From a virus: DNA of 47,434 bases. The stretch covers positions 1 through 47,434 of IMG/VR virus record IMGVR_UViG_3300022752_000116; one strand, given 5' to 3'. Positions 26,778-33,778 of the stretch are shown here, piece after piece. The position numbers were made by a program, and so were the translations under genes. Within the stretch, counting starts at the first letter, position 1. Every line of letters begins with the position of its first letter. A model generated the notes under the pieces. That model was given only the letters and a program-made list of their open reading frames with translations, searched no databases and had not been told where the DNA came from.

Positions 26778-28175
26778 ATGGCTGATAAGATGACATATCA
26801 GGAAGCAAGAAGGATCCGTAATAAAGATTATTCTTTAAGCAAACTCATAACACAAAATATCAGGCGGAGTGATATGAGTGCTGGTGCAGCCATTAAAGAA
26901 GCGTTTAGAGAAAAATTTGATATTAAAACAAGAACAAAGGCTAAAATAACTGGCATCAAAGAAAAATTTGATCCACTTAATATTGCTAAATTTTTAACTT
27001 TTGGTTCTAATGTTGCGCCTGCTTTGTTGGGTAGAATGACTGGCCGTTCCAAGGCAGATATTGCCAATTTTACTGGTGGCCGTGCCAAACCATACGAATC
27101 AGCAACTAGGATTGGAAAATTAGAAGGTGACGATTCTGGAATGACTGAAATTTTGGATAAAATCTATACCTTCATGAAATCAAATCAAGAAGATGATATC
27201 AGGCATCAAGAGTTACAGAATAATCGCCGTGAAGAAGAAATGAATGAAGATGCAATACGACATAAAAAGTTATTAGAAGCACTTGCCAAATTAACTGGTA
27301 ATAAAGTTGAAGGTACAGCTGAAAAAGTAAAAGGTGAGGAAGGTTCATCTATAGCTGATATTCTTTCAGACTTATTATCTGCTTTTGGTGGACTGAAAAT
27401 GCTTAAAAATGTTGGTGGATGGTTAGTCAGATTAGCTTTAAATCCTTACATTCTTATACCACTTTTAGTTGCCGGTGGTATTTGGTATGCTATTGATTCC
27501 TTTAAAAAGAATGATGAAGAACAAAATGCGGCCGCAGCAAAAGGTGATGTTGAAACATTAAGAAAAAAAATTGAAGCTGGTTTAGGTGATGAAGCTGGCA
27601 TGTATGCAAATCAAGATGAAATGGTGAAAAATGCTTTAAAGAAAGCAAATACACCAGAATCTTTAGATGCTCTGAAAAAAATGGAAGAAGGTGAAAGACC
27701 AAAAACTAGCGCAGACAAATATGACCAATTCCTTGCTGACAAAGGTTATTATAAATCTATGGGTTATAAAAACTTAAAAGGAGAAATGGTACCTGACGAT
27801 TTGAAAAAAGCTGCCATGGAATATGCTTCAGGTCAACCAAAAGCAGAAGAAACACCCACTCAAAATACTTCTGGTACAACAGTAGAGGAAGCAGCACAAG
27901 CACGTTCTGATTTTGCTAAAACCGATCCAAGAATGGTGGGTTCAGCCACTGAAGCCGAAGCAGCTGCTGGTGCCAGTGCAAATTTGGTTAGAGCAACAAA
28001 CGAAAATAATAATTTAAAATTGGAAGATTTAACTTCTGTGCCTACCATTAATTCAGTTAATTCATCACAAACAAATCAGACAAAATCTTCCAGTAGAGCC
28101 GGAAAATTACCACCTGTTCGTAACTTGGAAGAAACATTCCAACGTATGATATTACATTCAACTAAAGTGGTTTAA
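26778..28175 (+). CDS. tail-hub/tape-measure-region protein with membrane segment
   Basis: 465 residues, start supported by AAAGGAAATAAA before the ATG. The N-terminus is basic and helical (MTYQEARRIRNKDYSLSKLI). Residues about 120-170 repeat the charged helix of the upstream gene (EILDKIYTFM, RHQELQNNRREEEMNEDAIR, LLEAL). Residues about 215-240 are a strong hydrophobic segment (LALNPYILIPLLVAGGIWYA). The C-terminal third is Ala/Thr/Ser-rich and ends ETFQRMILHSTKVV. Its place after gp26/gp51 matches T4 genes 28-29, so a hub or tape-measure role is inferred. The membrane-like segment would suit an injected protein. Confidence 0.5.
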   Translation: MADKMTYQEARRIRNKDYSLSKLITQNIRRSDMSAGAAIKEAFREKFDIKTRTKAKITGIKEKFDPLNIAKFLTFGSNVAPALLGRMTGRSKADIANFTGGRAKPYESATRIGKLEGDDSGMTEILDKIYTFMKSNQEDDIRHQELQNNRREEEMNEDAIRHKKLLEALAKLTGNKVEGTAEKVKGEEGSSIADILSDLLSAFGGLKMLKNVGGWLVRLALNPYILIPLLVAGGIWYAIDSFKKNDEEQNAAAAKGDVETLRKKIEAGLGDEAGMYANQDEMVKNALKKANTPESLDALKKMEEGERPKTSADKYDQFLADKGYYKSMGYKNLKGEMVPDDLKKAAMEYASGQPKAEETPTQNTSGTTVEEAAQARSDFAKTDPRMVGSATEAEAAAGASANLVRATNENNNLKLEDLTSVPTINSVNSSQTNQTKSSSRAGKLPPVRNLEETFQRMILHSTKVV

Positions 28176-28180
28176 CCAAT

Positions 28181-28204
28181 AAAAAACCCCGCACTAGGCG
28201 GGGT
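28181..28204 (-). terminator. rho-independent terminator after gp32
   Basis: ACCCCGC (28186-28192), loop ACTAG, GCGGGGT (28198-28204): a 7-bp GC-rich hairpin. On the minus strand it is followed by six T residues (A run at 28181-28186), so it terminates gp32 transcripts. The plus strand lacks a T run after the hairpin, but it may still slow readthrough from the opposite operon. Confidence 0.85.
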
Positions 28205-28235
28205 CTAAACAAAGTTCTGAGAAAGGAGCTTTTGT

Positions 28236-29114
28236 TTAATCTTGTGCCAACTTGGCAAAATATGCCATGTCATCTTCATCGGCCATTTCCATTTCAGGTT
28301 CAGCCACAGGTTTCTTAGGTGCAGACTTCATCTGTTCAACAGTAGTCTTAGTGACAGGTTTCTCACCATTCAACCCTAGGACCTTTTCCAAACGGTCTTT
28401 CAACGCATCATAGGTCTTGAATTCTTTATCAGCAACCAACTCTGATAAAGCGTGTTCAGATTTCCAAACCTTTTCAAGTTCATCATCGTCATCCAACAAT
28501 GCTGATGGAGATTCAAATTCAGACTTGTCATAGTTTTGGTAACCCTCAACTTTACGAATCTTCAACTTGAAGTTAGCACCTTTCCACAAATCAAATGGAT
28601 TGATTGCTTGTTCATCAGCAAACTGAGGATTCATTGCTTCGGTAATCTTATCAAAGATTTTCTTACCGAATTTGAACAACATCACTTTACCTTCATTCTC
28701 AGGATGTTTTGGATCACTGACAATGTATACGTTAGCAACATAATTCAATTTACGCTTTTGTTTGCGTACAATTTCTTTGTTAGCTTCAATGCCTGAATTC
28801 CACAAAGTAGAATTGTGTTCACACACAGGACATTGTTGATTCTTAGTTGTCAAACAGTTGTCAATAAGCCAACCGCCTGGTCCCTGGAATCCATGACCAA
28901 AGATTTTAACCCAAGGCAAACCATCTTCACCATCGGCTGGTGATGCGGGTAAGAATCGGATTATTGCGTGGCCGTTCCCTGCTTTGTCAACTTCGGGACG
29001 CCAGAATTTCTCTTTGTCGGAGGCACCTTCTGATGAAGCGTTGAGTGCTTCTACGGCTGTTTTGAGTTTGTCCAGATTGCCTGAACTCTTTTTCATTTTT
29101 GAAAAATCTACCAT
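28236..29114 (-). CDS. 32: single-stranded DNA-binding protein gp32
   Basis: 292 residues (T4 gp32 is 301). The OB-fold core carries the zinc ligands His74, Cys87, Cys95 and Cys98 (spacings 13-8-3; T4 13-10-3) within FGHGFQGPGGWLIDN and CPVCEH. The N-terminal basic segment MVDFSKMKKSSGNLDKLKTA mediates cooperative binding in the family, and the acidic tail AEPEMEMADEDDMAYFAKLA is the protein-interaction domain. It coats ssDNA in replication, recombination and repair. AGAAAGG precedes the ATG, and a consensus sigma70 promoter lies upstream. It is followed by a strong terminator, giving a defined high-level transcript. Confidence 0.95.
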   Translation of the reverse strand: MVDFSKMKKSSGNLDKLKTAVEALNASSEGASDKEKFWRPEVDKAGNGHAIIRFLPASPADGEDGLPWVKIFGHGFQGPGGWLIDNCLTTKNQQCPVCEHNSTLWNSGIEANKEIVRKQKRKLNYVANVYIVSDPKHPENEGKVMLFKFGKKIFDKITEAMNPQFADEQAINPFDLWKGANFKLKIRKVEGYQNYDKSEFESPSALLDDDDELEKVWKSEHALSELVADKEFKTYDALKDRLEKVLGLNGEKPVTKTTVEQMKSAPKKPVAEPEMEMADEDDMAYFAKLAQD

Positions 29115-29165
29115 TGTATTACCTTTCTAGTATAACGGAGTATGAACGGATTATCCACATTATTC

Positions 29166-29194
29166 ATTATATAACAATATTTAGGCGTTGTCAA
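29166..29194 (-). promoter_or_regulatory. consensus sigma70-type promoter for gp32
   Basis: Minus strand: TTGACA at 29194-29189, 17-base spacer, TATAAT at 29171-29166. Both hexamers are perfect consensus. The -35 overlaps the TGA stop of the HAD gene. It would drive gp32 from host RNA polymerase, likely early. Confidence 0.85.
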
Positions 29195-29691
29195 AGCCAA
29201 ACTTTCAACATTGCCAAGGTGGCCGGCACATTATTATGCCAAATTGCTTGACCACCTGCTCTACGCCAATCATCAATAACACTTACAGTATCATCAATAA
29301 TCAATGCAGTCGGTTCAGCAAACTTATATTTCAGTTGTTTACCTGGAACAAAGTTTTGCTTGAATGTAATACCATGAGTTTTAAGCCATTCTTCTTTCTG
29401 TTCTTTAATGGTCTCATGTCGTTTTTCGGATGCTGTAGATGAAAGAATTTCAGTTACGATACCATATTCTTCATACAATTTTTCTAGTGTATGAATTAAT
29501 GTTATTGAACCTTCCATCATATTCAAGTCGGCAAAGTTTCTGCCTTCAATAAATTTATCAAAGTTTTTGTAGAATGTTTTTGTCTTATCATCACGTTCTG
29601 GTAATGAATCAAACAATTTCTTGTATCTATCTTGAAAGTCACAGATTACGCCATCTAAATCTAAATAAATTTTTGTAATTTTCATTGACAT
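29191..29691 (-). CDS. HAD-superfamily phosphatase/5'-nucleotidase-like
   Basis: 166 residues. Motif I is DLDGVICDF near the N-terminus. A later Ser (ILSSTASEK) fits motif II. Lys residues around FVPGKQLKYKF and the acidic ALIIDDTVSVIDDW match motifs III/IV. Such small HAD proteins act on nucleotides or nucleic-acid 5'/3' phosphates, but the substrate is not visible. It lies between gp59 and gp32. Two starts are possible: ATG at 29691 inside the gp59 end, or ATG at 29685, which overlaps the gp59 TGA as ATGA and is favoured. Confidence 0.82.
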   Translation of the reverse strand: MSMKITKIYLDLDGVICDFQDRYKKLFDSLPERDDKTKTFYKNFDKFIEGRNFADLNMMEGSITLIHTLEKLYEEYGIVTEILSSTASEKRHETIKEQKEEWLKTHGITFKQNFVPGKQLKYKFAEPTALIIDDTVSVIDDWRRAGGQAIWHNNVPATLAMLKVWL

Positions 29692-30293
29692 AATTCTTTA
29701 ATACTTTCTTTAAGAATAGTTTTAAACTTCTCTTTATCGTACTGAATGAAAGGTTTATATCTCAAACATTTATCTCTATATGTAGGCCATATAATATCAT
29801 CTGATATCTTTTTGTTCCACATAGGAAAGAAATTCATAATGTCATCAAGTATCACCAATGTTTCAATACAAATCTTGTGTTGCTTTGCACCAAGTAACAA
29901 TGCAGGATATCCATTTGATGGTACTTTGATAAGTTCATCTGGATTATCCGCCTGTTCTAAGATACGTATTATATCTTGTTCAAACTCATATGTCAAGCGC
30001 TGGTTTCTTTTTTGCCATCCTTTGTAGTTTTCTTCACCTTCGGCATTCGCAATATCACCAACCCAATTTACATCCTTAACCAAAAAATTGGAGACATAAA
30101 AGTCCCTTAGGTCTTGTAGGTTGTATTTTCTGGAAAGGCGATAGAAAGTATATTTGTCCTTTCGGTTGGCAAAAGTATCCTTTGAGATATTGGTTTTACC
30201 GTTGTAACGGAAAAAATCGTAACTATCAGAAGTAAAATGTAATTTTACACTTTGAAAAAGTTTATAAGCTTCAAAACCAGTTGTTTCAGTCAT
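29682..30293 (-). CDS. 59: DNA helicase loader gp59
   Basis: 203 residues (T4 gp59 is 217). The shared pattern is FEAYKLFQSVKLHFTSDSYD, NRKDKYTFYRLSRKY, LRDFYVSNFLVKDVNWVGDI and the C-terminal ILDDIMNFFPMW and WPTYRDKCLRYKPFIQYDK. These line up with T4 gp59 segments such as KRRDKYFFQKLSEKY and DAWIGDI. gp59 loads the gp41 helicase on gp32-coated DNA. The order gp33, gp59, gp32 is that of T4, with a HAD gene added. Confidence 0.85.
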   Translation of the reverse strand: MTETTGFEAYKLFQSVKLHFTSDSYDFFRYNGKTNISKDTFANRKDKYTFYRLSRKYNLQDLRDFYVSNFLVKDVNWVGDIANAEGEENYKGWQKRNQRLTYEFEQDIIRILEQADNPDELIKVPSNGYPALLLGAKQHKICIETLVILDDIMNFFPMWNKKISDDIIWPTYRDKCLRYKPFIQYDKEKFKTILKESIKELCQ

Positions 30294-30300
30294 AATTTAT

Positions 30301-30366
30301 TATAAATAGGTGTAGGTCGCCGAGTTGGAGCTCGCACCCACTCTAACATTGTAAAGGAATGCCAGC
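30301..30366 (+). promoter_or_regulatory. late promoter and structured 5' leader of GIY-YIG copy B
   Basis: TATAAATA at 30301-30308, then GGTGTAGGTCGCC, inner hairpin CGAG-TTGGAG-CTCG, GCACCCACTCTAA, then CATT-GTAAAGG-AATG and CCAGC before ATG 30367. Stem 1 is GTAGGT/ACCCAC (one mismatch), and stem 2 CATT/AATG presents the AAAGG ribosome binding site in its loop. Homologous to the leaders at 24203-24274 and 42395-42462, with compensatory changes in stem 2. Confidence 0.75.
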
Positions 30367-31041
30367 ATGATTATTTATTCACCAAAAAATCCACCACCAA
30401 ATTCATATGTTTACAGTTATTTACGTGAAGATGGTACACCATATTATATTGGTAAAGGTCAAAAAAAGAGAGCTTGGTTGAAAACCAAAAGTGAAATTAA
30501 ACCACCAAAAGATAAATCTAGAATCATAATTATTGAAAGTAATTTAACCGAAGTTGGTTCGTTGGCATTGGAAAGAAGATTGATTCGTTGGTATGGAAGA
30601 AAAGACAAAGGTACAGGCATACTTAGAAACAAAACTGATGGTGGTGATGGAATTTCAAATTATAAGCACACCGAAAGTACTTTGAAAAAGATTTCTGGTA
30701 TTAATAGTGTACATTTTGGTAAAACTCCCTGGAATAAAGATAAAATTGGTTTACGTGGTTATAAGATAAAAAATACAGAAAAAATGCATGGGCCTATAAC
30801 AGAGGAACACAAAAGAAATATATCTTTAGCTAGAAAGGGTATAATTTTTTCAGAAGAACATAAGAAAAATATTTCTTTAGGTAAAAAAAATAAATCTTGT
30901 GTAAAAAACAGAAAAAAAATTATGACGCCTAATGGAGTATTTAACTCAATCACTGAAGCTTCTGAATATTATAAATGCAATAAATCAAATATCTCATATA
31001 AATTAAAAACAAGAACCGATTATTATTATCTCAAAGAATAG
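30367..31041 (+). CDS. GIY-YIG homing endonuclease (copy B, divergent subfamily)
   Basis: 224 residues. The catalytic domain begins [20 protein letters not shown] (GIY-YIG motif as YVY...YYIG) with Arg in KKRAWL and Glu in [13 protein letters not shown], ending [13 protein letters not shown]. Two or three NUMOD3-type repeats follow ([31 protein letters not shown]), then a C-terminal helix-turn-helix-like [20 protein letters not shown]. It differs from copies A and C in the nuclease domain yet shares their leader. It is inserted on the plus strand between gp33 and gp59, and its 3' end overlaps the gp33 3' end by 11 bases. Confidence 0.92.
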   Translation: MIIYSPKNPPPNSYVYSYLREDGTPYYIGKGQKKRAWLKTKSEIKPPKDKSRIIIIESNLTEVGSLALERRLIRWYGRKDKGTGILRNKTDGGDGISNYKHTESTLKKISGINSVHFGKTPWNKDKIGLRGYKIKNTEKMHGPITEEHKRNISLARKGIIFSEEHKKNISLGKKNKSCVKNRKKIMTPNGVFNSITEASEYYKCNKSNISYKLKTRTDYYYLKE

Positions 31042-31255
31042 GTAAACGGCTCGTTTTCTTCATTAAGTTTAAATCTTCGGCTTCTTCTCTAATCTTGGCT
31101 TTTAATGCTGGTGATATCAATGAAGATGCCACATCAATTTCCATTCCAGTAGATTCACAATGATGCACAATGGCATCCATATATGAAGTACCAAGTGCAT
31201 ATGACAGTTTACCTACCATATCACTAAATTCACTTATCTCATTTTTTGTCGGCAT
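31031..31255 (-). CDS. 33: late-transcription co-activator gp33
   Basis: 74 residues from the ATG at 31255, which begins one base after the stop of the upstream hydrolase gene. A TTG further upstream is less likely. The body [20 protein letters not shown] and [20 protein letters not shown] matches the short gp33 proteins of aquatic T4-like phages (T4 gp33 is 112 residues). gp33 links the sliding clamp and gp55-loaded RNA polymerase at TATAAATA late promoters. Its location beside gp59 and gp32 repeats the T4 order. Confidence 0.78.
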   Translation of the reverse strand: MPTKNEISEFSDMVGKLSYALGTSYMDAIVHHCESTGMEIDVASSLISPALKAKIREEAEDLNLMKKTSRLPIL

Positions 31256-31256
31256 C

Positions 31257-31742
31257 TCAAACTTTCGTATAGAACAAATGGTTTCCAATTTTTGTAACGT
31301 ACTTCAATTTCCATCGTGGATTTACCGAGGTATTATGATAGTACATTGCTTGCGTTCTGTAGATTGTATCATGTAATTTGTTTTCTGTCAAGGCCTTTTT
31401 GGCCACAATTAGGCATTCTTCCCATGCATATTTGTTTCTAACTTCGTTAACCTTTTCACCTACCCAGCTAAATTGGTAAGTCTTGTTTGTTTTTTGATAG
31501 ACCACTTCACAAATGGTCGAGGGGAATTTGGAACTATTTGCACGATTCATGGTAACCTGCGCTACTGCTAGTTTGCCTTCATATGATTCCATTGCAGCTT
31601 CATAGTAGAGGTTTTTGGCCATGCAAAGAACTTGCTTGCCAATATCTTGTGCCAATAATTGTTCGTATGAGAATGTTTGTTCTTGTGCCGATATTGGCAT
31701 AATCATTGTGATAGAAATAACAATAGATGATAAAAACTTCAT
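31257..31742 (-). CDS. secreted cell-wall hydrolase (SleB/Hydrolase_2 family)
   Basis: 161 residues from ATG 31742, chosen because AAGGAG lies 6 bases upstream. The signal peptide is MKFLSSIVISITMIMPISA. The catalytic domain has LYYEAAMESYEGKLAVAQVT, NRANSSKFPSTICEVVYQ and YQFSW, the SleB-type lytic amidase/transglycosylase pattern with the first Glu in the family's active-site position. The exported form suggests a Sec-dependent endolysin or a hydrolase acting in the periplasm. It sits directly upstream of gp33 in the same strand. Confidence 0.85.
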   Translation of the reverse strand: MKFLSSIVISITMIMPISAQEQTFSYEQLLAQDIGKQVLCMAKNLYYEAAMESYEGKLAVAQVTMNRANSSKFPSTICEVVYQKTNKTYQFSWVGEKVNEVRNKYAWEECLIVAKKALTENKLHDTIYRTQAMYYHNTSVNPRWKLKYVTKIGNHLFYTKV

Positions 31743-31781
31743 CTGTACTCCTTGTGTGTATGAGAGGATAAACCCCAACCC

Positions 31782-32060
31782 TCAGGCGTTCTTTCTGGTC
31801 ACCTTGACTTCTGGTGCCGTGGAAATGTTAGACACAAAACCATTCAAGGTCGTTGCCTTGCTGATAATGTCTGTTTCTGAGGGAATTGACGGCAAAGGCG
31901 GATGTTCAGGTGGTGTTTCACCTTTTGCTTTTGCTGTTTCACATTTGATGTTCCAATCTTGTGTGATTTTGTCACGTTCTGCATTATAAGAATCATATAA
32001 CATATCTTTAGCCATTTTTAATAACTCAAGACGAATTTCAAAAGGTGTCATGTTTGACAT
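31782..32060 (-). CDS. conserved small phage protein, function unknown
   Basis: 92 residues. The N-terminus MTPFEIRLELLKMAKDMLYD is a conserved helix seen in many T4-like aquatic phage proteins, followed by a second charged helix, a Pro-rich turn (GETPPEHPPLPSIPSETDII) and a short C-terminal helix (KATTLNGFVSNIS). CAGGAGAAAAC precedes the start; ATG 32060 begins MSNMTPF, with a second ATG three codons later. No enzymatic motif is visible. I regard it as a real, strongly conserved protein of unknown role. Confidence 0.75.
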   Translation of the reverse strand: MSNMTPFEIRLELLKMAKDMLYDSYNAERDKITQDWNIKCETAKAKGETPPEHPPLPSIPSETDIISKATTLNGFVSNISTAPEVKVTRKNA

Positions 32061-32136
32061 AGTTTTCTCCTGTGTGTGTAAGTGTTAGTGGATTATTTGA
32101 ATGGGTCCCACCGAACCCATATACTTATTTAGTAGA

Positions 32137-32580
32137 TTAGAAACCTACTTTAACTCCAGCGGTAATAATGTTACCATTGAAAGAGTTAACGCTGCTTTGG
32201 CCATATTGACGGTCAATTGATAAACCAGCAGTTACATTTTTTACAACTGGAACAGAAACGCCAGCGCCAACAGTCATGGCATAACCATCAGAACCTGTTT
32301 GGTTATTCAAGTATGCTGCACCAACACGAGCACTAACAGAAACAAAACTTGTTTTAAAAACATCATATGATGCAGTGATGCCAAATTTGTTTTGGTCATT
32401 GTCGCCTTTTGTGAAACGAGTGAAACCTGCTTCTAATCCTACTGGACCAAATTTATCACCAGCCACAAGGCTGTAACCTGTACGGTCAGTAGCTTTGTCT
32501 TGTACTGCATTTACACCAACTTCAACAGCAGATGCAGAAATAGCCAAAACGGCCAATGTCGAAAAAATAACTTTTTTCAT
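32137..32580 (-). CDS. outer-membrane beta-barrel protein (OmpX/Lom-like size)
   Basis: 147 residues. Signal peptide MKKVIFSTLAVLAISASA, then alternating amphipathic strands: TGYSLVAGDKFGPVGLEAGF, FGITASYDVFKTSFVSVSAR, VGAAYLNNQ, YAMTVGAGVSVPV, TAGLSIDRQYG and a final IITAGVKVGF. The C-terminal Phe is the classic outer-membrane insertion signal. About 127 mature residues fits an 8-stranded barrel such as OmpX or lambda Lom. AAGGAG precedes the ATG. A phage-coded porin-like protein might alter surface receptors or permeability during infection; this is inference. The gene lies just downstream of the tmRNA. Confidence 0.82.
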   Translation of the reverse strand: MKKVIFSTLAVLAISASAVEVGVNAVQDKATDRTGYSLVAGDKFGPVGLEAGFTRFTKGDNDQNKFGITASYDVFKTSFVSVSARVGAAYLNNQTGSDGYAMTVGAGVSVPVVKNVTAGLSIDRQYGQSSVNSFNGNIITAGVKVGF

Positions 32581-32603
32581 AATAACTCCTTATAATTAAT
32601 AAA

Positions 32604-32638
32604 ATGGTAATTTGATTCTGTTACGAGGACAAACTACC
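32604..32638 (-). terminator. hairpin at the 3' end of the tmRNA transcript
   Basis: Minus strand TGGTAGTTTG pairs with CAAATTACCA (10 bp, one G-U) across a 15-base loop, followed by TTTTATTAATT. It follows the tag stop codon by about 20 bases and may act as terminator or as the 3' structural element of the coding piece. Confidence 0.55.
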
Positions 32639-32919
32639 AAAAACCCTAGCAACCTTTAATTAGGCAGCAATGCGGTAACTTTCGTCATTTGCATTTATTT
32701 TGATTTAGTTTTAACATCTTCTCTGATGGGTAGCCAATTAGTTTACTGGTTTGTCAATCGAAACTGGTTCATCCCCATCAGAAACATACTGCACTAGCCA
32801 GTTGAATACAGCCGACCAATCTTCCTTATCAGTGAAGCGCAATATATTTCTGGTGGAGATGGCCGGTACTGCCCCGGCGTCTTGCCAACTTTTCAAAAAA
32901 TCAGTTTACTACCATTTTA
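32604..32919 (-). ncRNA. ssrA: permuted two-piece tmRNA
   Basis: Reading the minus strand: the acceptor piece comes first, with T-arm GCCGG-GGCAGTA-CCGGC (32877-32861), 3' acceptor strand CATCTCC, then ACCA ending at 32850. After a 74-base intervening segment the coding piece starts at 32775 with GGGGATGAACCAGTTTCGAT, the tmRNA 5' signature. GGGGATG pairs with CATCTCC over 7 bp and places a G-U at position 3-70, the alanine identity element. At 32691-32659, after AAAATAAAT, the tag frame GCA AAT GAC GAA AGT TAC ... TAA encodes ANDESYRIAA. Acceptor-before-coding order is the circular permutation known from alphaproteobacteria, some betaproteobacteria and cyanobacteria. It would rescue stalled ribosomes and tag products for proteolysis. 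I did not resolve the P2 helix or pseudoknots. Confidence 0.9.
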
Positions 32920-32925
32920 GATTCA

Positions 32926-32954
32926 CATTATACATTAAAATATTTATCTTGGCA
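32926..32954 (-). promoter_or_regulatory. sigma70-type promoter for the tmRNA
   Basis: Minus strand TTGCCA at 32954-32949, 17-base spacer ending TG, TATAAT at 32931-32926. The -10 is perfect and the -35 matches 5 of 6. Predicted start is near 32919, about 40 bases before the T-arm. Confidence 0.75.
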
Positions 32955-32962
32955 AGACTTAT

Positions 32963-33778
32963 TTAAAATTTACCAAAATCAATAGGAACCCATGTAGTAT
33001 CACCGGTTTCATGTTCAACTACTTCACAAACTGTATACTTGTCAGACCACTGAGTTACGTATTCTTCAACTGCTTTGTCTATTTGCTCTTGAGTTGCTGG
33101 TTCCTTAGTATCTTCTCTATAATAAACTAAAAATCCTTCAATTGAATGATACTTATATCCATAAATTCTGTCTTTATATTCAAAATTTTCCAACAGTAAT
33201 TTTTTATCTTCTGGTAAATCTGAAAAACTAATTCCACCTTCAATACTTAAATCTGGTGACATATTACCTTGCATATCATACTTAGCCCAAGCATAAAAAT
33301 TTGGACTGTCATAAGGAACAATATTCATGTCTTTATCTAAGGTACGATAATATTCAATTGGTTCATTTGTTTGTAAGTCATTGCTTGTCATAGTATATTC
33401 AGTTGTAGACGACCAAGGTCCACTTTGGTATTGTTCTGTAACCACACCATCAGTTATTTTTACTTCCCATGATATACCATTATTTGCGTTAAGACAAATA
33501 TAAAATGAAAATAGTTTAGACTGTGTATCAAGTTTATATCCCGAGTACATATACAGTGGTTCAGAATCATAATCGGAACCATGTTGTCTTTTTATAAATT
33601 CTCTTGCAATTCTTTTTTCTTCAACAATATATGATTTATCGTTACCAATATTTTTCATATTTTCGACATAATCTACAGCAGATTGTCTTATTAAAATATT
33701 TCTTTGTTGAATGGTTTCTTCTTTGCCTTCAACATAAGAATGTGTACCAGTTATAGGATTAAAGATTGCATATTTCAT
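32963..33778 (-). CDS. hypothetical protein downstream of glycine-rich fibre
   Basis: 271 residues, overlapping the upstream glycine-rich protein by 4 bases (ATGA). It has an acidic, Tyr-rich composition with FNPITGTHSYVEGKEE near the N-terminus, YICLNANNGISWEVKITDGV in the middle and TTWVPIDFGKF at the C-terminus. No known domain is apparent. The coupling to an adhesin-like gene suggests a virion or fibre-assembly partner, but this is only context. It ends 9 bases before the tmRNA -35 element. Confidence 0.6.
   Translation of the reverse strand: MKYAIFNPITGTHSYVEGKEETIQQRNILIRQSAVDYVENMKNIGNDKSYIVEEKRIAREFIKRQHGSDYDSEPLYMYSGYKLDTQSKLFSFYICLNANNGISWEVKITDGVVTEQYQSGPWSSTTEYTMTSNDLQTNEPIEYYRTLDKDMNIVPYDSPNFYAWAKYDMQGNMSPDLSIEGGISFSDLPEDKKLLLENFEYKDRIYGYKYHSIEGFLVYYREDTKEPATQEQIDKAVEEYVTQWSDKYTVCEVVEHETGDTTWVPIDFGKF

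Noticed and set aside
30301-30366. tRNA-like appearance of the copy B leader (GAGTTGGAGCTCG)
   Set aside because: No 7-bp acceptor, anticodon arm or T-loop can be drawn, and the three homologous leaders fit an mRNA 5' leader with a promoter and ribosome binding site.
32090-32125. Hairpin TGGGT...ACCCA downstream of the outer-membrane protein as terminator
   Set aside because: Short stem with no T run on the minus strand; too weak to call.
32737-32895. Minus-strand frame (TTG start) encoding RFTDKEDWSAVFNWLVQYVS across the tmRNA
   Set aside because: It looks protein-like but runs through the T-arm, CCA end, intervening segment and 5' acceptor, has no ribosome binding site, and the tmRNA explains the conserved parts better. 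A remnant gene inside the intervening segment is not fully excluded.
32751-32966. Plus-strand reading frame of 71 codons containing VEMAGTAPASC
   Set aside because: It is the antisense of the tmRNA acceptor arm; such VEMAG-type frames are a well-known artefact opposite tRNA-like 3' ends.
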